DNA of 64,000 bases. Source: Blastomyces gilchristii SLH14081. Taxonomy: Eukaryota > Ascomycota > Eurotiomycetes > Onygenales > Ajellomycetaceae. Position numbers and translations under genes: made by a program. The notes under the pieces were generated by a model that was given only the letters and a program-made list of their open reading frames with translations, was not told the origin of the DNA and did not search any database. Positions 12,301-24,855 of the stretch are shown piece after piece. Location of the stretch: contig NW_003101629.1 in assembly GCF_000003855.2 (NCBI RefSeq), forward strand, positions 57,698 to 121,697, read 5' to 3'. Positions within the stretch are counted from its first letter, which is position 1, and each line of letters begins with the position of its first letter.

Positions 12301-13291
12301 GAAAGAATATGAACAGCATTTGAAGAGAATTTCTATAATTAATATAGAAGACTCTATTCTGATTTATTCAGATAACTTCAAAAATAAGAATTTGAATAGA
12401 TTAGATACAGACATTGCTTATACTGAAGATAATATCAATTTTATTTCATATTTCTGAAATTTAGACTGTGAATCTGAAGTCTTTGATGCTGAACTATTTA
12501 TAATAGTGAAAGCTTTCAAACTCATTGAAATAAAATCTCATAAAAGAGAAAATAGTTTGAAAGAGGTATGAATATTCTCTGATAGTCAAGCTGCTTTGAA
12601 AAGACTTAGAAACAGTCAGATTCATAATAATTAAATGAATCTTGAACTGATCTTAAACTCTGTTTTGAAAATTTAAAAGAGAAGAATATCAAAGCTGATA
12701 ATTCATCTGCACTGAATTCCTGCTCATATGAATATTCATGACAATAAATTGACTGATTCAGCTGTAAAAAAGGGTGCAGAATTCAGCAGATCTATTCAAA
12801 AAATTATATTCTGATCTTTTATAAAGAGAAAAATAAAAGAATCTTATTTAGATAAGTGAAATGAAAGCTGGCAGAAACAAAAGAAGAGTATACATTATTC
12901 AAGATTTGAAATAAAACCCCAGTGAAAATCTTGTTCAATTAAATATAAAAAGAAAATATTCTCATCTATACTACAGCTGAAACTAGAACATGGCTATTTC
13001 AAATCTTATATACAAAGATTTGATGATAGATTTGATTCAATAAAATACTCATTCTGCAATGTAAATAAGAATTCTAAGTATATTATAATGCACTGTGCAT
13101 TATACAATAGTCTCAGAGTTAGATTGAAAGAGAAGTATAATCTAAATTAATTAAATATGAGATTCTTATTCTCAACTGAGACAGGAATTAAATACTTAAT
13201 AGACTTTCTATCAGAAACTCAAGCAGCTATAAGAAAATGACTAAATTCAGAAATATCTGAATATGAAGAGGAGGAAATCAATCAGATATAG
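9335..13291 (+). pseudogene. LINE-A ORF2 relic: endonuclease, reverse transcriptase, RNase H
   Basis: The span is an exact multiple of three (1319 codons), so damage is mostly substitutions. The start is ATA where LINE-C has ATG. N-terminal endonuclease: EDFNAYH at about 9799 (family GDFN), IDLIF near 9970, SDH at 10040-10048. Reverse transcriptase about 10920-11600: SLLNCLEKILE, AVFIDIKEVFN, and the catalytic box SYVNDID (family YxDD) near 11436. RNase H about 12355-12770: IYSD, E in DAELF, SDSQAAL. A C-terminal C-x2-C-x7-H-x4-C-like motif lies near 13050-13100. Stop TAG at 13289. Trp codons are mostly TGA. Confidence 0.88.
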
Positions 13292-13666
13292 TCTGTTAAA
13301 ACAGCTATATACTATCTTTTAATAATTTGTTTTGTTACAGTCTCTCTTTACTTTATCTTTTCCTTTCAATTCCTTTCTATCTATCTATTTAATGTGTCTA
13401 TCTTTAAGACTGTGTTCTCTTTTCCTTTGTCATGATATTGTCAAATGGTTTCAAAGTATCAGAAGATGTTAAGACACTGCAATTTGTAAACAGTTTTTGT
13501 ATTCTGGGCTGAAATTTTCTGATTTTGCATATCTGAAATTGATGAATGTATAATAGTTAACTTTACAGATATAGGAAAAACCCTGAGAACTAAAAGTTCT
13601 CAGATAGATGTCATAGTCTCTGACTGCATACATCTATAATTGAAGAATAATAATAATAATAATAAT
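13292..13666 (+). other. LINE-A 3' UTR and (AAT)n tail
   Basis: A 3' UTR of about 375 bp is shared by LINE-B, -D, -F and -G. It contains a hairpin-like pair around 13589-13602 (GAGAACT / AGTTCTC) and ends TATAATTGAAGAATAATAAT with further AAT units. The SINE tails match this end closely, so it is the probable recognition signal for the LINE reverse transcriptase. Confidence 0.85.
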
Positions 13667-13680
13667 AATTATCTGACCTG

Positions 13681-14052
13681 AACTCTGAGTTCTGCATTAT
13701 CTGAGACTGCAGCTCTTGACTGATGAGAGCTACACATGATCAGAGAAGAAGAAGACTAATGTGACAGACTGTGCTTAATCAATCATATAGACTATTCTGT
13801 TACACACTTCACAGATTTCTACTGCTCTGATTCTCAGTTGCTGATTCTTAGCTGAAAACCTACAGAATTTCTATTCTTCTGCCCCGAACCTTTACTGCAT
13901 ATACCAGTGTATGTCACCATGCACACATATAAATATTCACTTTAATTGCTGATTTCTGCACTTTCTCTTTTCTTTTCTTCTTTAACATTTTTCACTTTGT
14001 TATATAAGACCTATAAATATTATACTGATCTATTCAGTGTAGACCTCTTACA
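13681..14052 (+). mobile_element. Gypsy-1 copy 2, right part (chromodomain end and 3' LTR)
   Basis: Continues the chromodomain frame interrupted at 6047 (SALSETAALD), then the purine tract (GAGAAGAAGAAGAC) and the LTR. Together with 4552-6047 it makes one copy split by LINE-A. Confidence 0.88.
13760..14052 (+). repeat. Gypsy-1 LTR (3' LTR of copy 2)
   Basis: A 293-bp LTR starting TGTGACAGAC and ending CTCTTACA. It differs from the copy 1 LTR mainly by C-to-T and G-to-A changes (for example GGCTGCGCC against GACTGTGCT). The 44 bp after it (14053-14096) contain a duplicated TTTTTAATAATAC and no gene. Confidence 0.85.
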
Positions 14053-14108
14053 CTTTTTAATAATACTTTTTAATAATACTACTGTTAATTTTGAATAGAT
14101 TGACTAAT

Positions 14109-14479
14109 ATTATTATTATTATTATTCTTTCATTATACTTATATGCAAGCAGAGCTCATGATAAGTCCTTGCGTGATGTTAAATACAGGTCAAGTGTTGA
14201 TTATACAGGAGGAAATACAGGTGTTCAGATCATGTCAAGATAATAAGAACATAGGAAAATACAAAGAAGTGACAATTAGATACATACAATAATAACTTCT
14301 CAGCCCAGGAACATAGAGCAATTTATTGAAGTGATTTGTACACCTTTGTATTTATTAGAAACCTGAGGTGCTTGAGTTCTGGATTTAATGTATCCCCTGC
14401 GGGTTTCGAACCCACATGCCTTGGTTTCCCACGCCAAGGCGCTACCAGGTGGCCGCATTAATCATTCGGCCACCGGGGC
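14109..14479 (-). mobile_element. tRNA-derived SINE copy 2 (full length)
   Basis: On the minus strand a tRNA-like head (about 14390-14479) carries an A box (GGTGGCCGAATGATTAATG) and a B box (GGGTTCGAACCC), then a body of about 260 bp and a tail ATAATGAAAGAATAATAAT. The head resembles a class II (Ser/Leu-like) tRNA; its exact parent is not clear. Target duplication AGATTGACTAAT lies at 14097-14108 and 14480-14491. At 371 bp it is the best-preserved copy and the head has largely escaped mutation. RNA polymerase III promotion is expected from the A and B boxes. Confidence 0.9.
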
Positions 14480-14508
14480 AGATTGACTAATAATTTAAAT
14501 ATCACAGA

Positions 14509-14674
14509 TGTGATTCAAAGGTTGCTTGAGCCAGTGTACGATTACAGGCGTACGCCGGCTTCTTATATATGTTATCTAAATTAATTAGTGGCCGCTAGAG
14601 CCTCTTTACATTTGTAAGTGTGTTCAGAAGCAGCTGCATTATTATTCAGCAGTTGTACATTCTTCTGAACCACA
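14509..14674 (-). repeat. Gypsy-2 3' LTR, left copy
   Basis: A 166-bp LTR with termini TGTG...CACA. Identical length and clear identity with 27237-27402 (opposite orientation) and the solo LTR 33531-33696. In the pol direction it contains ACATATATAAGAAG, a likely TATA box. A purine tract (GATGAGAGAAGA, minus strand) abuts it at 14675-14686, fixing the element orientation. Confidence 0.88.
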
Positions 14675-15041
14675 TCTTCTCTCATCAGATTCAGTCATGC
14701 TCACATGATCATGATGTAAGTTCTAGCTTCATGCAGATTAGTGTGCTGCTAGTATTTACAATTGTACAGTCTATCTCTGATCTGACTAGCATTCTTCTTA
14801 CATTCTTATAAAGAAACTTTCACTATATTATATCACTCATTCACTAACTTTTTTCATTCTTCAATCATCTTCTTTATTATTATCATTATTAAATATCACT
14901 ATCTTATTCAAGATTTCTATCTCTTCTTCTATTCAACATCTTCTATTTATTTATCTATTATATTATATACATTTCTGATGATAGCTCTCTGTTCTCATAA
15001 TAAGTATTATTATAGTGCTTATATCAGGCAGTTCATTAGCA

Positions 15042-15100
15042 GTAAGTGTAATATGTTATGAAATATAATCAGAACTTATTTATCTTCTAATAATTATTAG
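15042..15100 (+). other. Candidate spliceosomal intron (59 nt) in the Gypsy-2 antisense gene
   Basis: Begins GTAAGTGTAA and ends ATTATTAG, with CTAAT upstream of the end. The right copy (26811-26869, minus strand) has the unmutated signals GTAAGT, CTAAC and ATCAG at the same length. CTAAC to CTAAT and CAG to TAG are the transitions expected from RIP. Confidence 0.6.
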
Positions 15101-15782
15101 AATATACTACTATAAATGATATATCTTCTTTATCTTCTTATACATTCTTAACTGTTTTTCTTCTTAGCAGACTTCTGATTGTGTTTTCTGACCCAATTTT
15201 ATATAAATATAGATGCTGATATGTTTATTTTTATTTATATAGAATCTTCATATATTGACAGATTCATATCTGCTAATAATAGTGAACTCAATATTAAATT
15301 ATTAATTGAGAACTTGAAGAATGTAATAATGAAGAAATTATCTGTATTATATATGACTGAGTCTTCTGTATTTCTCTCTATCTTCTCTGTTTCTTTCTCT
15401 GTCACTTTCTCTTAATCTTCTATACTTGTCTCTGTATCTGATTCTTCTGCTTCTGCTATCTCTGTTCTTACAATTCTTACTTCTACTACTTCTGCTCTCA
15501 CTACTTCTGCTTTCTCTGCTTCTATTATCTCTGCTTTCATTAGCAGCTCTTCTTATTTCAAGAAGATATTGTATAGACTTAATGAATTATATTTCTCAGT
15601 ATGTATACTTTCACTTTTCTTATCAATCTCTAGAATAATTTATTACACAAAGACTGTATATAATACAACTATTTAAAACTCAGTCATGAACACTGATTAT
15701 TACATTCATTTTAAATATTCATAATAAGATAATTATTCATTTATATCAAAGAATCATCTCTTTTCTTAACAGTGTTAAAATT

Positions 15783-15837
15783 GTAAGTGTTTTCTTTTTT
15801 TATCTTTTCTTTCTGATACTGATTTTCCTGTTCTTAG
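15783..15837 (+). other. Candidate spliceosomal intron (55 nt) in the Gypsy-2 antisense gene
   Basis: GTAAGTGTTTTC at the start, a pyrimidine-rich interior, and TTCTTAG at the end. The right copy counterpart (26105-26159, minus strand) is also 55 nt and has CTAAC before TTCTTAG. Confidence 0.6.
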
Positions 15838-16949
15838 AGAAAATTATTATGAGTTTTATTATATACAAAGTTATGATATTCACAGATATTAAAAAACTTT
15901 TTATAATTATTAAATTCAATATTACAGATATATTCACTCTGATAAATTTCTTTGAGATACTAGATTTATATCAGTCTATTCTCTGATATCTATCATCTAA
16001 CTTCATAATACAGGTAAAAAACATCTGTGTTTTCAGAAATGAGAACATGAATATTATACTCTTTTACACTCACAGATGTGAGACTTGTATATCTTGTCTG
16101 AGATGTCATTGTAAGAATAAGCTGTTCATACACTGTGTTCAGCTTTCTGCATTACTCTGTGTCTCTCTCTCTCTTTCTGAGAAGTCTTGTGTATGTTCTA
16201 ATTACATGTACAACTCTAAGATCAGTGAGTGTTTATTCAGTAACTGTTTCTATCTCTGACTTTGCAGTTTTATACACTAATAATAGTTCTTAATTACTTC
16301 AGCATCAGAGATTATTTTAATTGAAGATGATAATACTACTGAGACTACTCTCTTCTACTCTTAAGCTTCTCTTATCACTTTCTCTTTCTCTTCTGCAGAG
16401 AAGATTGTGTGTATATCAGATTATAAGCATTCAGCTCTGAGTGACTCTTATTATTATTTATCTGATTCTGTACTCTCTCTCTCTTCTGTTTCTTTCATCT
16501 CTATTCTCTCTGCTCTGACTTCTTATTCTGCAAGTTCTGTGCTCTTCTCTAATTTTTCTACACACACACATACACATTTCTATATTGACATTTCAGTCAA
16601 TCTTGCAATAAATAATATTAATGTCATACATAGAGCAGTAGAGAAATTAGAGACATGCACAGTGTGATTACAAGAGCAGCTTGCAGCTCTTGAATTTCTT
16701 GCAGATCTTGAGTTTTGAGATTTTCTTGATTTTCTTGATTTTTCTTTTCAGGTGATGTGATGTTGGAAATAGATTAAATATGTAATGTATGAAAATGAAT
16801 GAGATGTGTATGATAACATTTATCTTTTACAGCTGACTCTTATAATTGATGATCAATTCATTATTTTCTCTCTTTTCTTACACTTTTTCTTTGTCTGCTA
16901 GTCACTACTCTTATATAATCTCTATATAGTACCACATTCAGTGACTAGG

Positions 16950-19900
16950 TTCAGCAGCTTTTATCTTGTGATTCTGTCTCACATATTATACTGTCTCTCT
17001 TCACTCACTCAGACTACTACAGTGAATAACTTATTAAAACTAATCTCATCTGATCTCTGAGTGTTTTCAGAGATTAAGATGACTTAGTCTCACATATTCA
17101 CAGATGTTTCAGATGCTTCATTCTCTGTTATCTCTGTAATTGAACTGATATAAACAGTTGAATTCAAATCTGAATTCCTTTTTCTTCTGTGATCTGACTC
17201 ATATACAAGTCTGTCACTTTAAGATCACTCTTTACTGCATTGTGTCTGCTATCTGCAGTGTGTTATCATACAATCAGCTACAGTTTCATTACATATTGAA
17301 GTGTGATATTCATCTGATTTCTTCATTACTTCTTATTCTTTTCTTATAATTATGAAAAGATCAGAATAAATATGATTATCTAGTTCATAAGTATCTATGA
17401 TTTCTCTTACTTTGTAAGACTTTTTAATTATAAGTCTCTTCTTTTTCAACACTGATAATAGTACTGTGAATAACTATAATTCACTCAGGTCTTACATCTT
17501 TATCTTCATAAGATATGAATTATTTATTAAGTTGTATAAGACTCATCTCTCTGATTTCTTCAATATGTATATTTTCAGAGAATGTGATTTAAGTATTTTA
17601 TAGAGCTTAAATTATCTAGGTTGAAACTTCTCAGAACTCTCATTGTATATAAGAACTTATATTCTTATCTTGAGACTCAATTTCTTAACTAGTGAGTCTT
17701 GTATTCCTTTTAATTGAATTGCTCAGTTCAGAAGTAACTTGTTAGCTTTTATACATGTATAACTGATTTCTTTCAATGTTGATTTCACATCTGTGACTAC
17801 TGTATCTGTGACTGTTGTATCTACAACTGCTGTTCTCTTCTTCATCTTTTTCAAAACATTCTCTGAGATGCGTGAATACAATTCATACAATAGATAGAAT
17901 TATGAACACTTGAAGACTACATACTGTCAAATTCATGTGACTAATAGCATCTGACTGAGATATTTATTTCATAATCTTGCAGGGTTGCTCACTAGATATT
18001 TTATCAGCATGTTGCTCAGAATTTCATTCAAGTGTTTCATGTTTCTATTTATCTGCAGATGATATGATATTGTTCTACAATATCTTATCTATAACTAGTT
18101 CATGAAATGTCTCACTACTTCTTCTATGAGATTTACACTGTTATCAGTTAGAATGTCACATGATATTTTATAATTGATATAGATCTTATTATGTAGAAAC
18201 TTCATCACTATCTTCTCTATCATCTCTGAAACTGCTTTCATAACTGGCCAGTCAGTAGTGTAGTCAATAGCAGTGATTATTCAATGATTTTTATTTGATA
18301 TTTACAGCAGTATATCTATGAAATTCACTCTTCATTATTTAAACAGTTATATTGTATATTTTATCTGATATTGTACTTTCTTACATTTTAATCCTCTCTT
18401 AGATTTCTTCACAATCTGATAATTCAGATACTTATAAGTATATGTCTGAATGTTCTCAGTCATGCTTAGTCAGTATACTCTTGATTTGAGTACATTTATG
18501 AGTTCAGAGCTTTCTAAGTGACTGAATTTCTTATGCATTTAAGCTATTAAGTCATGTCTAAATGAATGTTTCAGATAGAGAGCTTCTATATATTCTAGAT
18601 TATGATAAAGTATAACATCATTTTTTAATTTTCTCAGCTTGAAGTTTGAAAGCATCTCTTCTATCACTTTTATAAGATACTTGTTATTCAACATCTTACT
18701 GTTCTTTAAGTAAGAGACTATTATATTCACTTATTCTGATTTCTTGTATTCTCTTAGTGTGTTTAATATGAACTTCTCTTATATCTGATTCACAGAACTC
18801 TCACTTATGAAATCAAGTCTGTGACTGATTGTATCAGATATCACAGTGTTCAATTCCTTTCAGTATTTAATATGAAGATTATATGCTTGAAACTCTGAGA
18901 TTCAACATGCTAAGTGTTTAAAGGATTTCATCATTAATTATAGATAGATGAGACTTTCATAATCTGTAATCACTGTTATTATATGCCTGTTGTTGATATA
19001 TCTATCTCATAATATCAGTGTGTGTTTGATTGCTAGTAATTTCTTTTCATACACTGAGTAATTGAGCTCAGTATCTGATAGTTTTCTATCATTATATATC
19101 ACTGAGTGCAGCTTACTGTTCTTACTCATCTGCGGAAGAGTGTCTCTGATAGCTCATTCAGATATGTCTATCTCAATGTAGAAAGGATTATCACAATCTG
19201 ATTGAATAAGCACTGAGAATATTACTACATGTTCTCTTAGTGTGAGAAAGACCTCTTTGTACACAGTATTTCAGATGATTGAATAAAACTTCTTCTTTTA
19301 TAGATTAATATCTGTTTCTCTTAAGAGATCTGAGAGTGATGCAGCTATTCATGTAAAATCTTTAATGAATCTGTGATAATATGAGATCAACTTAAGAAAC
19401 TATTATATATAATGTACATTTCTCAGCTGTGATCAATTTGCTATAACATTCAATTTCTTCAGAATGAGATGTATACAGTCATCACTTATCACATGTCTTA
19501 TAAACTTCAACTCTTCTATTTCAACCACACACTTGATTAATTTAATGTAGAGCTTATACTCTGTCAGAGTTATAAGCACTTTATCAAGATACTTTAGGTG
19601 TTTATTGTATAAGTTTAAGAAAACCAAGATGTTATTCAGATACATGAGATATGAGGTTTTATTCTATTTATAAAGAATTGTATTCATCATCATTTGAAAG
19701 ATAACAGATGCATTTATCAGATTAAATGATATTATCAGAAATTCAAACTTTTCTTATTATATATTAAACATGGTTTATAATACTGACAGTTTATCTACAC
19801 AGATCTGTCAATATTCTGAGAGAAGATTAATCTTTAATAGATATCAGATATTTCTGACTGTATTCAGCTGTTATTAAATCTGTGATAATGAGTATTCATT

Positions 19901-20330
19901 CTTGATTATAAGCTTGTTGAGTGCTTGATAATTAATACACATTCATCACTTCTCATTTATCTTTTTCATGACTAGAACTGGGAAGCTCTATGCACTTGAT
20001 AAGAGTTGTATAAGACTATGTTCTAGAAGGTCTATGATCTGATACTTCTGTTCTTTAAGATGTGTTTGCAATAGAGAGTATATATTTTGATTGACTGATT
20101 TCATATTCTCTGTGTCGATCTCATGTATAAATCCTTATTCTGATAATAATTTCAGTGAAAGATCTGTTCAGAAGATCTTTTCATACTTCTTCAGAAGTTT
20201 CTTCATATGCTTATTCTCTCATATATTCATTATCTTGATTTTCTCTGCTTCTGAGTTCTGTATAATATACAGAATGCTTTCAGATGAGGTCTTACAAATT
20301 ATTCTCTTTGCTTATTAATGTATAAGCAGA
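16950..20330 (-). pseudogene. Gypsy-2 left copy: reverse transcriptase, RNase H, integrase relic
   Basis: Minus-strand pol. Reverse transcriptase about 19430-20000 with CINYQALNKL and the catalytic box YLNNILVF (family YLDDILVF), followed by HLKYLDKVL and EELKFIRHVIS. RNase H about 18960-19210 (FYIEIDIS, ELNYSVYEKKLLAIK). Integrase about 17850-18760, with the KFSHLESSELINVL zinc-domain block, ITAIDYTTDW and DILTDN for catalytic Asp residues. A long C-terminal extension continues to about 16950. Start and end are approximate because stops interrupt every block. Confidence 0.82.
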
Positions 20331-21745
20331 TTTAACTCTTCTATACTAGAGATGTGAAATGTTCTTCTTATATCAGTTAATAGAATTATATGAATCATTT
20401 TCTTCTTATTAATTAACTGTATATAACACATACATTATTGAATCTGTGAATTGAACCTTTGAAATCAATTAAGTCTGAGAATAAGGTTGTATTTCATGTT
20501 CTGCAGCTCTTGCACTCAAATATAACAAGATCATTCTCTGAAGTGCAAGAGAACTCTTACTCTTGCAGATAATATTAAATATTAATTATCAGATAATCTT
20601 ATATATTAAGAATTCTTCACTCAGCAGATCTCTTTCAGTCTTTAGATTATATAATTATTAATATATTATATAGAAGCTTCTGTGTCTGTTAATACTTTTA
20701 CAGTTATCTCTCAATTCTTACTTAAGTGCTTTCTATACATTAACATTTCAGGTCTCAAGACATTGAGATGAGTATCTACTTCATTCTCACTTATATCTCA
20801 GTCAGAAGCCTACTTTCTCTTTACATTTACAGAATTCAGCAGATCATCTAATACAGATATCTCTTTCACTTTGAAGACTTTTCATAGAATATCAGTGAGT
20901 GTCTCTGAGCTCACTGATTCTACTAGTTTTTTAACTCTCTTGACTGTACACACTGTGTGCAATCTTTTATATTATGATTTTAGCATTCACAGTTAAAGCA
21001 AGCTTGATACTCACAATATTAAGATTTTCACTCAGAGAATCTCTTTTTCAGGGAATTCAGTGCTTTAGTAATAATATTCAAATATAGATTCATTATATTC
21101 AGATATGTAACTTGTGTTATAGAAGTCTGATTACTTATTCTTTACTGAGATATACTTAATTACAGTATTTTCTATTATAATTGACTCACTTACTTGTGTA
21201 CAATGAGAATGTTATATACTTCTTTTACTATATCTAATTACAAGATTAAGCATTTTCATTCTGCTTTCAACTCAGATATAAGACTATGAATGAAGATCTA
21301 TAAATAAAAAGATGTTGAAAGCTCTTCATTCAACATAAGATAGTATAAGCTGAAGTGTGTAAAGTATAATATAAGATTACTTATCTGTTTACACTCAGTG
21401 AAGTGTTTATAACACTTATCTCATACATTCACTTTCTCAAAGTTGTGCAAGATTCATTTGAAAAACTCATTTCATGTTCATGAGAATGAATATTGCTCTG
21501 AGTCTGTGAGATTTATCTTTTTATCAGTTATTTATAATAACTTTGCTTTTCTGTATAGAAATACAGCAGATCTTAAGACTTGTTGAAATTTTATTAACTG
21601 TCTGTCTGTGAGTTCATGCTCAATCTGATAATATAATTGTATTTAACTTAGTCAGCTGATTGCAGCATCATTTTTTCAGTCACTATTAAAGCTTAATAAC
21701 TCTGACAGATTACTCAGCTTGATATATTTCATACTTGAATTCTTA
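20330..21745 (-). pseudogene. Gypsy-2 left copy: gag and protease relic
   Basis: Gag zinc knuckle at 20959-21000: CFNCEC*NHNIKDC, with Cys, Cys, His and Cys in C-x2-C-x4-H-x4-C spacing, the star being a mutated codon. A protease-like active site reads VLTDTEAS near 20655-20700 (family DTG, changed to DTE by G to A). The gag upstream (21200-21745) has KFQQVLRSA and LISELKAE-like words. The N-terminus is lost at the junction with the inverted copy. Confidence 0.7.
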
Positions 21746-23815
21746 TTATATTCAGTGATCTCAGATAATAAAAGCCTCATTTATCTGTAATTGATGATAA
21801 AATTCTTTAAATACTTAGTATGTTGAATCTCAGAGTTTCAAGCATACAATCTTTATATTAAATACTGAAAGAAATCAGATACTGTGATATCTGATGCAAT
21901 CAGTCACAGATCTGATTTCATGAGTGAGAATTCTGCAAACCAGGCATAAGAGAAGTTCATGTTAAATGTGCTGAGAGAATATAAGAAATTAGAATAAATG
22001 AGTGCAATGATCTCTTACTTAGAGAATGATAAGATATTGAATAATAAGTATTTTGTGAAAGTGATAGAAGAGATGCTTCTGAACTTCAAGCTGAGAAAAT
22101 TGAAAAATGATGTTATATTTTACTGTAATCTAGAATATGCAGAAACTCTCTATCTGAAATATTTATTTAGATATGACTTAGTAACTTGTATGTACAAGGA
22201 ATTTGATCACTTAGAAAGCCCTGAACTCATGAGTGTACTTGAATCAAGAGTGTACTGACTAAGCATGGCTGAGAATATTCAGATGTATGCTCACAATCTC
22301 CTGAATTACCAGGTTGTGAAAGAATCTAGAAAAGAATTTGAATGTGAGAAAGTGCAACATCAGATGAAATGTATAATATAATTATTCAATAATGAAGAGT
22401 GAATCTCATAGATATATTACTGTGAATATCAAATGAAAATTGTTGAATAATCACTGCTATTGACTATACTACTGACTGATCAGTTGTGAAAGCAGTTTCA
22501 GAGATGACAGAGAAGATGATGATAAAGTTTCTATATAATGAGATCTATGTCAACTATGAAATACTGTGTGAGATTCTAACTGATAATGATGTGAATCTTG
22601 TAGAAGAAGTGATGAGGCATTTTATAAGTCAGTTACAGATAAGACATTGTAGAACAATGCTATATCACCTGTGAATGAATAAGAAGATGAAACACTTAAA
22701 TGAAATCCTGGGCAATATGCTGATGAAATATCTAGTGAGTAAGTCTACAAGATTATGAGATGAATATCTTGATCAGACACTATTAGTCATATGAATTCAG
22801 CAGCATGAAGTCTTCAAGTATTCATCATTCTACCTGTTGTATGAATTGCATTCACATATTCTGAAGAATGCTTTGAAAATGGTGAGGAAGAGAACAGTGG
22901 TTGCAGATGTAGTAGAAACAACAGTTGTGAACACAACAGTTGTGAATGCAGCAGTTGTGAATATAGAATCAAGATTGAAAGAGATCAGCCATGCATGTAT
23001 AAAAGCTAACAAGTCACTTCTGAACTGAGCAATTCAATTGAAAAGAATATGAGACTCACTAGTTAAGGAATTGAGTCTCAAGATGAGAATATACGTTCTC
23101 ATATGCAATGAGAGTTCTGAGAAGTTTCAGTCTAGATAATTTAAGCTATATAAAATACTTAAATCACATTCTCTGAGAACATATGCATTGAAAGAATCAG
23201 AGAGACAGATCTTATATAACTTAATAAATGATTCATGTCTTGTGAAGACAAAGATGTAAGATCTGAGTAAATTATAGTTATTCACAGCACTATTGTCAGT
23301 GTTGAAAAAGAAGAGACTTACAATTGAAAAGTCTCATGAAGTAAGAGAAATCATAGATGCTTATAAATCAGATAATCTCACTTATCTCAATCTTTTCATG
23401 ATTATAAGAAAAGAATGAGAAGCAATGAAGAAATCAGGTGAATGTCACACTTCAATAAGTGATGAGACTGTAGTCAGTTGTATAATAATGCACTGCAGAC
23501 AGCAGATGCAATGTGATAAAGAGTGATCTCAGAGTGAGAGACTTATATATAAGTCAGATCACAGAAGAAAAAGAAATTCAGAGTTGAATTCAACTGTTTA
23601 CATCAGTTCAATTGTGAAGATAACAGAGAATGAAGCATCTGAAACATCTGCAGATATGTGAGATTAAGTCATCTCAATCTCTGAGAATACTCATAGATCA
23701 GATGAGATTAGTTTCAATGAGCTGTTTACTATAGTAATCTGAGTGAGTGAAGAGAGACAGTATAATGTGTAAGACAGAATCACAAGAGATAGAAGCTGCT
23801 AAACCTAGTCACTGA
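21746..23815 (+). pseudogene. Gypsy-2 right copy: RNase H end and integrase relic
   Basis: Best open piece is 21998-22258 (SYLENDKILNNKYFVKVIEE... HLESPELMSVLESRVY), the zinc-domain end of integrase. It is followed by ITAIDYTTD near 22455, EILTDNDVN near 22570 and the 62-codon open piece 22486-22674. A repeated VVNTTVVN stretch near 22915-22965 differs in copy number from the left copy (TTVTDTVVTD). The C-terminal extension ends near 23815. The protein aligns with the left copy relic throughout. Confidence 0.82.
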
Positions 23816-24349
23816 ATGCTGTATTATATAGACATCATGTAAAAGTAGTAACTAGCAGATAAAAGAAAAGTGTAAGAAAAGAAAAGAGATAATGAATTAA
23901 TTATCAACTGTAAGAATCAGCTGCAAAAGATAAATGTTATCATACACATCTCAGTCATTTTTATATGTCACATGTTTAATCTATTTTCAATACCACATCA
24001 CCTGAAAAGAAAAACAATAAAAACAAAGGAAATCTGAAAACTTGAGATCTACAAGGAATTCAAGAGCTGCAAGCTGCTCTTATAACAATGCTGTATATAT
24101 CTCTGATTCCTCTACTGCTCTGTATACAACATTAATATTATTTATTGCAAGATTGGCTGAAATGCTAATATAGAAATGTGTACATGTGCATGTAGAAAAA
24201 TTAAAGAAGAGCATAAGACCTGCAGAACCAGAAGCCAGAGCAGAGAAAATAAAGATGAAAGAAATGAAAGAGAAAGAAGTTGCAGAACTGCATGAATGAT
24301 GATGAGAGTCACTCAGAGCTGAACACTTATAATCTGATATGCACATAAC

Positions 24350-24855
24350 TAGACTGGCCGCTGAGACCATGAATTTCACGTTTGGTCCCATTTGGTCTGG
24401 TCTCATACATTTCTTGGCGTGAATCCCGCTGGGACTAGCCATCAAAAAAACATGCAAAGTGACTATATATCAGATCTTAACATGGAACCATGACTTGAAA
24501 AAAATGAGAAAGTGGTCTCATTTGGTCCCATTTAGTCCCATTCTTGGCATAAAGTTACTATTTTTAGACATTTTAAGGTTTTTTTTAGACTATTTTTAGT
24601 TTTTTAAAAAGTAACACTTTTTGGTAACACTCAAATGAGATTTAAAGTCATTTAAAGCAATAAAAATAATTTAAATTGAGAAGTGGAAATCATGGTCCCA
24701 TTTGGAAAATGTGACAAGAGTAGACAGTAAGTCCCACTGGGACAGTATGGGACTACTATCTAATGTTAAAACCGTGTAATGGGATCAGTCGAATTGGTAA
24801 TGAGACTATCAAAAAATCTGGTCCTGGTCCCAGACACGGTCACACGGTCAGTCTA
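24350..24855. mobile_element. hAT-like MITE (506 bp) with 8-bp target duplication
   Basis: Terminal inverted repeats start TAGACTGGCCG on the left and TAGACTGACCG on the reverse of the right end. The 8-bp target duplication CACATAAC is perfect at 24342-24349 and 24856-24863. The interior has repeated GGTCCCATTTGG-type words on both strands, like hAT subterminal repeats, and no reading frame for a transposase. The allelic site in the left Gypsy-2 copy (near 16403-16420) lacks the insertion. An 8-bp duplication is characteristic of hAT elements. The CpC and GpG content shows it has largely escaped the mutation seen around it. Confidence 0.85.

Larger units (their letters stand above)
6048..13666 (+). 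mobile_element. LINE-A, full-length Tad1-like non-LTR retrotransposon
   Basis: A 7.6 kb LINE inserted in the chromodomain of Gypsy-1 copy 2. Target duplication AATTATCTGACCTG lies at 6034-6047 and 13667-13680. Order: GC-richer 5' region carrying an antisense frame, three tandem repeats, ORF1 with zinc knuckles, ORF2 (endonuclease, reverse transcriptase, RNase H, CCHC), 3' UTR, and a tail of GAAGAATAATAAT repeats. RNase H in a LINE with an apurinic endonuclease, plus a gag-like ORF1, fits the Tad1 group of filamentous fungi. The 5' end is shared with LINE-C (55696), which supports completeness. The element is dead from many RIP-type stops. Confidence 0.92.
14680..16714 (+). pseudogene. Antisense, intron-containing gene in the 3' region of Gypsy-2 (left copy)
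   Basis: Plus-strand frame, opposite to pol, lying between integrase and the 3' LTR. Coding blocks align with the minus strand of the right copy: HDHDVSSSFMQIS near 14710; ESSYIDRF to YNTTI (about 15240-15675), very Ser/Thr-rich; a Cys-rich block CETCISCLRCHC near 16079; and SDYKHSALSDS with a heptad-like C-terminus, INNINVIHRAVEKLE then LQEQLAALEFL, ending near 16714. Intron-like blocks: 15042-15100 (GTAAGT to TTAG) and 15783-15837 (GTAAGT to TTAG), with exactly the same lengths in the right copy. Pol runs towards it, so the two genes converge. Product unknown; a DNA- or RNA-binding accessory protein is only a guess from the Cys and coiled-coil features. Confidence 0.6.
14509..21745 (-). mobile_element. 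Gypsy-2 left copy (minus strand, 5' truncated)
   Basis: Ty3/Gypsy element read on the minus strand: gag with a zinc knuckle (20959-21000), protease, reverse transcriptase, RNase H and integrase, then about 2.2 kb holding an antisense gene, then the 3' LTR at 14509-14674. The 5' LTR and gag start are missing. Near 21745 it joins a second copy in the opposite direction (21746-27402). From about 14509 to 18960 it is an inverted repeat of that copy. Confidence 0.87.
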
